64,000 nucleotides of DNA from contig OZ241749.1 of assembly GCA_965200945.1 (NCBI GenBank), forward strand, positions 3,534,001 through 3,598,000, written 5' to 3'. The translations under genes and the position numbers were made by a program. This stretch comes from JADCRZ01 sp965200945. Its GTDB lineage: Bacteria > Bacteroidota > Bacteroidia > Chitinophagales > Chitinophagaceae. Under the pieces are notes generated by a model, which saw nothing but the letters and a program-made list of their open reading frames with translations, ran no database searches and was not told where the DNA came from. Shown here piece by piece: positions 53,113 through 60,299 of this stretch; within the stretch, counting starts at the first letter, position 1; each line of letters opens with the position of its first letter.

Positions 53113-54093
53113 ATGACATTCAGTTTTTCCGCTACACCCGATTTCGACTTTATTACCCAGTTTGCTGAACACATCCGCGCGCCGGTGCATAACGACCTGG
53201 TAGCGATACCCGGGCGGTTAGGAGAGGGATCTATACGCAAGCTGATGTTCGGGCCCGATTTCAAGATCGTGATACACCGCTACGTTCTGCAGGAAGAACT
53301 TATTGTAAAGCGGAATTCGTCGGGCGAAGGAAACGGCCTGATCACCTTCTTTTTTTACAGCAACGAACAGCCTGTGCGGATCGCTTATAACAACGACCCT
53401 CACGTGCAGTTCTCACAACGCGACGAATCCGCTATCCAGGTTACATCCAACGACCTGAGTTCAACCATCTGCTTTCCTGCGCAGCACCAGGTTCATTATA
53501 TGGTGGTAGCGATCAAAGCCCACAGGCTTAAAGACCTGCTGGCCCTCAACGAGCCAAACCCGGTGCTGCAAACCATTACCTCCAGCGGGAATTCATTTCT
53601 TTTCTTTGAAAGCATGACAGCGGAGACAAAGCTGCTTCTGAAGAATATAGCTGCTGTGAACATGAACGACAGCCTGAGCTATTTCTACATGCAGATCAAG
53701 GTGCAGGAACTGCTTTACTTCCTCCTTCAGAAACTGTCTGTGCGGGAAGGCACGGGGCATCAGTCCATCAGCAGCGCCGACGCTGAAAGACTGCTGATGA
53801 TACGCAATGAGATCATCGGCGACCTGAGCGTACCACCTGTGCTGCGCGAACTGGCGCAATCTGCAGCGATGAGCGAAACAAAACTGAAACAGCTTTTCAA
53901 GCAAACATTCGGCAGCACGATCTATACTTACTACCAGCAAGCCAGGATGGAAGAAGCGGCCTTCCTCCTGAAACAAGGCCGGCACTCGGTTGCAGAGGTA
54001 GGCTATGAGCTCGGCTTTTCCAATCTCAGCCATTTCAGCAGGCTGTTTGAAAAGCATTACGGCCTCAAGCCCAAGCGATTTTCCCATTCCTGA
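53113..54093 (+). CDS. AraC family transcriptional regulator
   Basis: The 326-residue protein has a long cupin-like sensor region (about 1-215) and a C-terminal AraC domain (about 225-326), with LREL AQSAAMSETKLKQLFKQTFG and YELGFSNLSHFSRLFEKHYG. It converges with the cupin gene only 7 bases beyond its stop. The divergent cupin/oxidoreductase promoter region 0.6 kb further on carries two 12-base direct repeats of the kind AraC proteins bind. It is the likely regulator of that pair. Confidence 0.9.
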   Translation: MTFSFSATPDFDFITQFAEHIRAPVHNDLVAIPGRLGEGSIRKLMFGPDFKIVIHRYVLQEELIVKRNSSGEGNGLITFFFYSNEQPVRIAYNNDPHVQFSQRDESAIQVTSNDLSSTICFPAQHQVHYMVVAIKAHRLKDLLALNEPNPVLQTITSSGNSFLFFESMTAETKLLLKNIAAVNMNDSLSYFYMQIKVQELLYFLLQKLSVREGTGHQSISSADAERLLMIRNEIIGDLSVPPVLRELAQSAAMSETKLKQLFKQTFGSTIYTYYQQARMEEAAFLLKQGRHSVAEVGYELGFSNLSHFSRLFEKHYGLKPKRFSHS

Positions 54094-54100
54094 TCTTTGT

Positions 54101-54601
54101 TTACCCGAGATAGTCAGGCGGAAATACTTGCTGCCCGTATTTTTCGGCGATGGCCCCCAGCTTTTTCAGCGAAGCTTCGTCCAGTGGCGGTGGCGGAAGA
54201 AACTCGCCGGCTGCAACCGGCTGGCCGATCTCTTCAAAGAATGCTTCCAGTCCGGCAGGCACCACGGTGCAAAGCAGGTGTGCGATCTGCCCGGTGTTGT
54301 TCTTGAAGCCGTGCACTACACCGCCTTTGGGGATATTGATGAAGGACCCTTTTGTTGCCTTGTATTCACCGAACTCCGACTTTACCTCGATCTCGCCTTC
54401 AATTACAAAAAAGGATTCTTCCATATCCGCGTGCGCATGCGGACTGGGTCCGCCGCCGGGAGGGATGAGCATATCGATGGCGGCATAGGCTCCACCGGTT
54501 TCTTCCCCGCTGACCAGGATCCGGTAGGTATCTCCGACCACGGAGAAAGTTTTTCCATCTTCAGGGCCCTGCGTGAGCGGGCGCTTTTTGTCGTTTTCCA
54601 T
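54101..54601 (-). CDS. Cupin domain protein
   Basis: From the ATG at 54601 (MENDKKRPLTQG) this is 166 residues; the frame is open further upstream but not protein-like. Cupin motif 1 is SPHAHADMEESFFVIEGEIE with His55, His57 and Glu61/62, and motif 2 is around FINIPKGGVVHGFKNNTG. The metal site looks complete. The group includes quercetinase-like dioxygenases and small-molecule isomerases; the substrate is unknown. It is divergent from the quinone oxidoreductase gene, sharing a 190-base promoter region, and converges with an AraC gene. A one-mismatch -7 element (GACATTTG) lies about 25 bases upstream. Confidence 0.88.
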   Translation of the reverse strand: MENDKKRPLTQGPEDGKTFSVVGDTYRILVSGEETGGAYAAIDMLIPPGGGPSPHAHADMEESFFVIEGEIEVKSEFGEYKATKGSFINIPKGGVVHGFKNNTGQIAHLLCTVVPAGLEAFFEEIGQPVAAGEFLPPPPLDEASLKKLGAIAEKYGQQVFPPDYLG

Positions 54602-54674
54602 TTTTTCTGATCTGTTGTAAAACAAATGTCGGAAGACTCCACGTTCCAAAATACCCCAATGAGACAATAAAGCA

Positions 54675-54721
54675 GTCGCATCCGACAAGCTTTGGTTTTC
54701 TCCCAAAGTGTCGCATCGGAC
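54675..54721. promoter_or_regulatory. Direct repeats and palindrome in cupin/oxidoreductase promoter region
   Basis: GTCGCATCCGAC (54675-54686) and GTCGCATCGGAC (54710-54721) are direct repeats identical at 11 of 12 positions, 35 bases apart. Between them CTTTGG (54690-54695) and CCAAAG (54703-54708) form an inverted repeat. The cluster sits midway between divergent starts, and an AraC gene is adjacent. Confidence 0.55.
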
Positions 54722-54791
54722 TGTTCTTGTGTCTTATTGCGCTATTATAGCACCGGATTGGAGCGCAAATTTGCCTTGCTGTTTGAAAAGC

Positions 54792-55742
54792 ATGAATAAG
54801 ATGAGAAAAGTAATTTATAACAAGTATGGCGACGAAAGCGTTTTGGAACTGGTTGAACAACCCATCCCCCAGGTCAAAGACGACGAATTGCTGATCAGGG
54901 TAAAGGCCGCTTCCATCAATCCATTGGATTGGAAGATCTACCACGGAGAAATGAAAATGCAGTCGGGTTCCAAATTTCCCAAATCGGCAGGCATCGATTT
55001 CTCGGGCCTGGTCGAGAAAACCGGCAGCCTTGTAACTCAGTTCACGACAGGTGATGCGGTATTTGGCTTGCTGGATGTATTTAAAGGGGGCGCCCTGGCA
55101 GATTATGTAATTGTGAACGAAAGCAACATAGCGCGAAAACCAGGCAGCATCTCTTTTGAGGCCGCTGCAGCCCTGCCGGTCACCGGACTGGCAGCCCTTC
55201 AGATCATTGACAAGCTGGCGGCTATTGGTGCCAGGCAGGAGGTGCTGATCAACGGCGCAACCGGCGGCATCGGAATGTTCGCCGTACAGATCGCCAAAAA
55301 GCGGGGCGCCCGTGTAACGGCGGTCGTGAGCACGGATGGCAAGGCGCTTGCAAAAAAATGGGGCGCAGATGCTGTAGCCGACTACATACAGCAGGATGTT
55401 GGATCAATGAAGCAACGGTTCGACGCGGTCATTGACCTGTCGGGCAAGCTTTCATTTAAAACGGCGAAACAGCTCATGAAAAGCAAAGCCACTTTTGTGA
55501 GCACCCTTCCGTCTTTGGGGGCGATCATTTCCTCGGTCTTCAACAACCTGTTCTCCTCGCAAAAGCTGAAGATCCTTATTCTCAAGCCCACCAAAGAAGG
55601 GCTCACCACCCTGGCGGAACTGGCTACAGACAACCTCGACATCCTGCTGGATAAAACCTATCCCATCAACCGTATCAGGGAAGCCTACAGCGAATCCATG
55701 AAAGGAAAGATAAAAGGCAAGTCGGTGATCGTACTCGACTGA
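54792..55742 (+). CDS. NADP-dependent quinone oxidoreductase (zinc-free MDR family)
   Basis: The protein is 316 residues from the ATG at 54792 (a second ATG at 54801 is equally possible). The GroES-like half has AASINPLDWKIYHGEM and KSAGIDFSGLVEKTG. The Rossmann half has INGATGGIGMFAVQIAKKRGA near residue 150. No zinc-binding Cys pattern is present. Such proteins reduce quinones or enones with NADPH. Its last part (NLFSSQKLKILILKPTKEGL) matches the same subfamily as ToxD/YhdH-like reductases. It is divergent from the cupin gene and likely under the AraC gene at 53.1 kb; a paralogue is at 15.1 kb. Confidence 0.9.
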   Translation: MNKMRKVIYNKYGDESVLELVEQPIPQVKDDELLIRVKAASINPLDWKIYHGEMKMQSGSKFPKSAGIDFSGLVEKTGSLVTQFTTGDAVFGLLDVFKGGALADYVIVNESNIARKPGSISFEAAAALPVTGLAALQIIDKLAAIGARQEVLINGATGGIGMFAVQIAKKRGARVTAVVSTDGKALAKKWGADAVADYIQQDVGSMKQRFDAVIDLSGKLSFKTAKQLMKSKATFVSTLPSLGAIISSVFNNLFSSQKLKILILKPTKEGLTTLAELATDNLDILLDKTYPINRIREAYSESMKGKIKGKSVIVLD

Positions 55743-56233
55743 AGCCAGGTGCCTGCCCGTTCCCATTGATGCAACGGAGATCCTGGACCCGGGCATTGAA
55801 TAATAGGATCGTTCAGACCGGTAGCACATATACCTGTGTATCAATGTTCTTATGTTTCGTCCGAATATGTAATGGGCAGGCAAACAGGGGCTGACCAGGA
55901 AGGCTGGAACACGACTGTTTTTGTTCCGGAGGAATATCTGTTGGGTAGCTCAAGCCCTTTCCTATACCGCGCTCCATCGGAGCGCCTGTTGCTCTCTAAT
56001 GCAGCATTTCAGCACCAGGGGATTGACTAAGAAGTGTAAAGCCACCTTTTTTTGTGTTCCGGCGGAACTGGGGAAGACCTTTTGGGAATATAATATGCTA
56101 TTGAGCATTCGTGCTTTTGTACAAATGAATGCTATCACGCAGACAATGGCTTTCTCTTTTGAGTCAACCCCAAACATGGAAACACGGGGCCTGGAACTGA
56201 AACAGCGCATTCTGGCTTGTCCATTTGGTTATC
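55743..56233. other. Intergenic region with repeat element and hairpins
   Basis: These 491 bases carry the 69-nt element copy B (55920-55988), an isolated perfect hairpin GTTCC-GGC-GGAAC (56056-56068) that resembles hairpin 1 of that element, and an inverted repeat AGCATTC/GAATGCT (56104-56110 and 56127-56133). Next to it lies the broken end of the alpha/beta hydrolase pseudogene. Short frames here are not called. Confidence 0.6.
55920..55988. repeat. 69-nt double-hairpin element, copy B
   Basis: It aligns gap-free with 34661-34729. Hairpin 1 is GTTCC-GGA-GGAAT (a terminal G-T pair). Hairpin 2 is GCGCTCC-ATC-GGAGCGC (55969-55985), a perfect 7-bp stem with the same ATC loop as copy A. The shared middle block is TAGCTCAA. 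Differences in hairpin 2 occur on both sides of the stem, which keeps the pairing. Confidence 0.7.
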
Positions 56234-56740
56234 TCATCGCTGCCGCACGAAGAAACTATCCGAATCGGCGCAGTTACCGGCACTTTTAAAGCCCAGCTGC
56301 AGCATGAGCGAATGAAGATGTGTTGCCAGCTGCTTTTTGGTGTATCCGCTGTCGGGTTTGTCGCTTTCACCCGGGCCCGGCAGGTCGGGGGCAATAACGG
56401 TAAAGTGTTTGGAAAGCTCTGGCAGCAACCGGTTCCACATACACTAGTTCTGGCCGAATCCGTGGATCAACAGGAGAGGCTCGCCGGTGCCGCCTATTAC
56501 GTAATGAATCCCGGTTCCGTCGACCTCCGCCACCGCGCTTTTAAAATTTGAAGGCGGCTGGGCAGGCTTGATGCCGGCGGCCGTTGAGGAGGCCGCGGCA
56601 AGCGTATCGGAGCCCGCCTGGGGTGATGACGATGGCTGGGTGTTGCAGGCCGACAAGATAAGTAACGGAAAAACACACAGGAAGAACGCTGAGGTGGCAT
56701 TGAAGGGCCATGATTTTCCCCTGGGTTTTTCTGCAGTCAT
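56234..56740 (-). pseudogene. Alpha/beta hydrolase lipoprotein, nonsense-mutated and truncated
   Basis: The frame starts at 56740 (MTAEKPRGKSWPF) with a lipoprotein signal (lipobox LSAC). It then reads the hydrolase start DGTGIHYVIGGTGEPLLLIH followed by GFGQN and a TAG at 56444-56446. It resumes in the same frame as MWNRLLPELSKHF, APDLPGPGESDKPDSGY and stops being family-like after LMLQLGFKSA. Relatives usually have QNWYMWN at the break, so a Trp codon (TGG) became TAG. The nucleophile elbow, acid and His, normally in the following 200 residues, are absent. The gene is dead by both a nonsense change and loss of its 3' half. Confidence 0.78.
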
Positions 56741-56932
56741 AAATCGGTATTGATGATGGATAATGAAAAACGAAGGAACAACAATCGCTGTACTGGTTGC
56801 AGGCGCGTGCACGAGGCCATGACACTTTTATCGCAAGCCTCTGCCAGGTGCAGTTTCCCGTTACAAATGTCCGGTGCTGCCAGGCTTTTGTCAATAGGCA
56901 AACAAGGTGCCGTCATGTAAGAATCAGGGTAA

Positions 56933-57802
56933 TTAAACAGCCAAAGCGATCGTGAGCTTCTGCCGTTTAAAATCGGAAAAAGTATAGCCTGTAGCCGCTT
57001 TGAAGAATTTGCTGAAATGTGCACAATCCACAAACCCAAGGCTGTACGCGATCTGCTTCATGTTATGGTCAGATGAGAGGGCCAGCCTTTTTGCTTCGGT
57101 CACTATGCGCAAACGAATATGGTAGCTGGCGGAATGCCCCGTTTCTTTTTTCACGATCTCGTTCAGGTAATTTGGCGTTACGAAAAGAGATTCCGCATAT
57201 TCCGATACCATTTTCCGGGTCCTGAAATCCTGCTCGAGCATGGTAATGAAGCGGTCCAGGTGCTCAGATGTTTTGGTCTGCAATACCGGTCGAAGCGTAT
57301 CGTCTGAAATACGGGTCAGGTAGATAAAAAATATTTTCAGGTAGCGCTTTATCACTTCTATCCTGAAAGCGCCTCCACAGGTGTTTTCCTTTGTCATGCG
57401 CACGATCAGCTCGGCGAGGTCAGCATCGGGCTCGCAGCTGATCGGCAGGCCTTCCATCCTCGAGCATATCCTGAAAATATTGGCATGACAGGCAAGATCG
57501 AATTCGATCTCATCCATGCTGAGGAGCCGATCGCCAAAAGAAACAACGAATCCTCCGGCATCCGCGCCGGCCACGACCCTTTGGCTGATGGCATTCAGGC
57601 AAAAAATGGAATTCGACCGTACAGCAGCGGATACTAACCCGTTTGTATACACGCCGGAACCTTTTCTAAGCCATACGATCTTGTTTTCATGGTTGCCGCA
57701 TGTAATAAGATTCGATGGCCGGCTGTTGGCCCCATTGTGTTCTATCGGATAAATTTCAAAAAAGGGACATTGTTTTTCGGGAGAGAGGAGGGCTTGTTTC
57801 AT
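56933..57802 (-). CDS. AraC family transcriptional regulator
   Basis: The 289-residue regulator starts MKQALLSPEKQCPFFEIYPI. Its sensor part (about 10-165) has several Cys, including CGNHENKIVWLRKGSG, ACHANIFRICSRM and ENTCGG, which could make it redox-sensitive. The AraC DNA-binding domain (about 185-289) contains LFVTPNYLNEIVKKETGHS and YSLGFVDCAHFSKFFKAAT. The only gene directly downstream on its strand is the dead alpha/beta hydrolase, its likely former target. It may now be an orphan regulator. Confidence 0.9.
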   Translation of the reverse strand: MKQALLSPEKQCPFFEIYPIEHNGANSRPSNLITCGNHENKIVWLRKGSGVYTNGLVSAAVRSNSIFCLNAISQRVVAGADAGGFVVSFGDRLLSMDEIEFDLACHANIFRICSRMEGLPISCEPDADLAELIVRMTKENTCGGAFRIEVIKRYLKIFFIYLTRISDDTLRPVLQTKTSEHLDRFITMLEQDFRTRKMVSEYAESLFVTPNYLNEIVKKETGHSASYHIRLRIVTEAKRLALSSDHNMKQIAYSLGFVDCAHFSKFFKAATGYTFSDFKRQKLTIALAV

Positions 57803-58140
57803 GCGTTCTGGTTTTTGCGGGTGATGTTCCTTGTTATATTAAAGCCGAATACATGCCAAATCAGAAGAGTGCAAGCGCGGAAAAATATTTGCACACAAAA
57901 CACTGATCTTCAATTAATTAGCCTACCGCCATTAAAAAGGAGGAAAATCATCGGGAAGAAAGACTCCGAAGTTATCGTAGTTCCGGTTGAATGGCTCCGC
58001 AAATTTCGGAGGGCATCAGGTGAATGCGAACGGGACGGGCAGGATCAGTGCTGCCAGTTTAAGTTCTGTAGTAGAGTGGATTTCTTCTCATTCATTTATG
58101 ATCGGTATAAGAAGAGAAGTTTCCTGCAGATATTTACCGC
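57803..58140. other. Spacer between AraC and two-component genes
   Basis: These 338 bases hold no confident gene. An AAAAAGGAGG sequence at about 57935-57945 is followed by an open plus-strand stretch (VIVVPVEWLRKF) that lacks a usable start codon. GTTCCGGTTGAAT near 57980 and a CTCCG/CGGAG pair (57995-58011) faintly recall the 69-nt element, but no alignment can be supported. Confidence 0.4.
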
Positions 58141-60084
58141 TTAAACCTGAAAATTCTCTTTTCTGATGCCCAATTTCTGCAGCCGCGATTCAAGCGTGGT
58201 TGGCTTTTCGTTCAATAGCTCAGCCGCCCCGTTTTTTCCGCGGATGCGGCCACCGGTCTTTTTCAGCACCGAACTCAGATAGGCCGTCTCAGCCTGACGC
58301 TGCAGTTTCTTCAGATCATCGAGCGTTCTGACTTCGGCAAGCTGCATAACGTCTTTTTCCTTGCCTGCCAATGAACGCTTCAACTGCAGCGGGGCATTCC
58401 CATCGTTGACGATCACCGCATGTTCAATGATATTTTCAAGCTCCCTCACATTTCCGGGAAAATCGTAGGCATGCAGCTGAGACTGCATTTCTTCACTGAT
58501 GCCGGTGTAAGGTTTATGAAACTTCCCGCTGTACCGCACAGCGAAGAATTCACTCAGCTCTTTTACATCTTCCTTCCGCTCGCGCAATGGCGCCAGCGTA
58601 ATGGGAAACACGTTCAGTCTGTAGTAAAGGTCGAGCCGGAACTTTCCGTTGGCCATTTCTTCCTGCAGGTTCCGGTTGGTAGCTGCTATAACGCGTACGT
58701 CTACTCTGATCGATTCTCTGCCACCTACCCGCTCTATCTCTCTTTCCTGCAGCACGCGCAGCAGCTTTACCTGCATCTCCATCGTCAATTCCCCGATCTC
58801 GTCCAGGAATATGGTGCCGGTGCTGGCCTGTTCAAACTTGCCGATGCGCCGGTCGATGGCGCTGGTAAACGATCCTTTCTCATGGCCGAACAGTTCGCTC
58901 TCGATCAGCGTGGGTGGCAATGCCGCGCAGTTGACTTTAATAAAAGGCTTGTTCCTGCGGGGTGATAACAGGTGAATCGCTTCGGCTATCATTTCCTTGC
59001 CTGTCCCGCTTTCCCCCAGTATCAGAACAGACGTATCCACCGGAGCGACCTGGGTAACCAGGTCAAGCGCTTCAAAGAGCGCCGCACTGCTTCCGATGAT
59101 ATGTTTCAGTTCCTCTCTTTCTGCCCGCGCGGGTTGTTCGTTCTTTACCCGGGACTGTGGTTCACCGCTTTGTTCCAATTCCTCGAAAACCAGCGCCAGC
59201 GTGTGTTGCATCCTTGAAAGAAGCTCCTGGTTTTCGGCCGTGAAGCCATTTTCATACCGCCTGAACAACGTAACAGAAGCCACCCTGGCATTGCTCAGCA
59301 TAAAGGGGAAAACCAGTTCCGAGGAGAGCGAAAACTGCTTTGCGAGCAAAGCCCGCATGGCATTGTTTTTCAGCGCCTTTATAAACTCATCCCCGTTGTA
59401 GATGTGATTTTTTTTGTCTGCAGGCGAATTTACCATGATGGCTCTCACCTCCTGTTCACTCAACCGCGAGATCACACCAAGCTCGGGCATGCCGATCTGC
59501 TGGTATTCATTGAAACCGCAACGCAAAAAGATCAATCCCAGGTACTCGGCCGAACGCGGCAGGATGCAGTTGAACAGGATCAGGTCGAAGTACACGACCT
59601 TTTGCAGGGCTTTTGTGACCTCGAGCAGTTTATCGGCCGGTTTGGACGGAGATGTTTCGAGCGATGCCAGTTCGCTTTGCAGCAACCGCTCTTTTCTCCA
59701 CCGTACTTCGTTGCCTTTCTCATGTTTGTAGAATGCGATATCGAGCATTACCAGCAGATCCTTTTCCCGGAAGGGCTTCACAAGAAAACCATACGGATCG
59801 GTTGAACGGGCCTGCTCCAGGATGCGCTGGTTCGAATTGGCGGACAGAAATACAAATGCAATGTCCTTTTGCTGAAGTTCTTTTGCGAGCTCTATCCCGC
59901 TTGCGGGCCCCTTCAAATAGATATCGAGCAAAACAAGGGAAGGCTTTTTGTCGCGTATGATCTTTCTGGCCGTATCTACCGTATCGGCCACTCCCACTAC
60001 CACATAGCCGGCATTCTGCAGCGTAAGCTGCAGATCGTCAGCTACTATAAATTCATCTTCAACAATCAAGACTGTTTTTTCCAT
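58141..60084 (-). CDS. REC-GAF-AAA+-Fis response regulator (NtrC-like, atypical GAFTGA loop)
   Basis: This 647-residue regulator has a receiver domain (1-125) with phosphoacceptor Asp54 in LVLLDIYLKG and Lys near 106 in FLVKPF. A GAF-like domain follows (about 145-310). The AAA+ domain (about 335-560) has Walker A GESGTGKEMIAEA and Walker B GTIFLDEIGEL. A Fis-type helix-turn-helix (about 610-645) has GRIRGKNGAAELL and KPTTLESRLQKLGI. The sigma-54 contact loop reads GSFTSA instead of GAFTGA. It is the likely partner of the TPR histidine kinase encoded 215 bases upstream on the same strand. Confidence 0.92.
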   Translation of the reverse strand: MEKTVLIVEDEFIVADDLQLTLQNAGYVVVGVADTVDTARKIIRDKKPSLVLLDIYLKGPASGIELAKELQQKDIAFVFLSANSNQRILEQARSTDPYGFLVKPFREKDLLVMLDIAFYKHEKGNEVRWRKERLLQSELASLETSPSKPADKLLEVTKALQKVVYFDLILFNCILPRSAEYLGLIFLRCGFNEYQQIGMPELGVISRLSEQEVRAIMVNSPADKKNHIYNGDEFIKALKNNAMRALLAKQFSLSSELVFPFMLSNARVASVTLFRRYENGFTAENQELLSRMQHTLALVFEELEQSGEPQSRVKNEQPARAEREELKHIIGSSAALFEALDLVTQVAPVDTSVLILGESGTGKEMIAEAIHLLSPRRNKPFIKVNCAALPPTLIESELFGHEKGSFTSAIDRRIGKFEQASTGTIFLDEIGELTMEMQVKLLRVLQEREIERVGGRESIRVDVRVIAATNRNLQEEMANGKFRLDLYYRLNVFPITLAPLRERKEDVKELSEFFAVRYSGKFHKPYTGISEEMQSQLHAYDFPGNVRELENIIEHAVIVNDGNAPLQLKRSLAGKEKDVMQLAEVRTLDDLKKLQRQAETAYLSSVLKKTGGRIRGKNGAAELLNEKPTTLESRLQKLGIRKENFQV

Positions 60085-60299
60085 AACCTGGGGCGGGATT
60101 TCAGATCCGGTGATTTCCTGTTGTCACATATCAACCCTACCTCTATTCAACATATGTACAAAGTAAATGTAAGCGAATAAGCCCCTTTGTCGTGGAAAAT
60201 CTGGTGAGCGGATGGCAAAACAGACAACAGGAACAATGATCCTTACAACAAAAAAGCCGGCGTGAACTGAAGCAGGATAGCTGACCTGCAAAGAAGGGT

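Noticed and set aside
5937..56740. Two genes interrupted by in-frame TAG (HNH nuclease, alpha/beta hydrolase) could suggest TAG is recoded in this organism.
   Set aside because: The pectinesterase (184) and the PLC-like phosphodiesterase (14080) end at TAG at their normal family length, and the hydrolase is also missing its 3' half. Ordinary nonsense mutations explain the data better.
57940..58143. An AGGAGG-like sequence followed by an open stretch that reads partly like protein.
   Set aside because: No ATG, GTG or TTG at a sensible distance and no family similarity that I can see.
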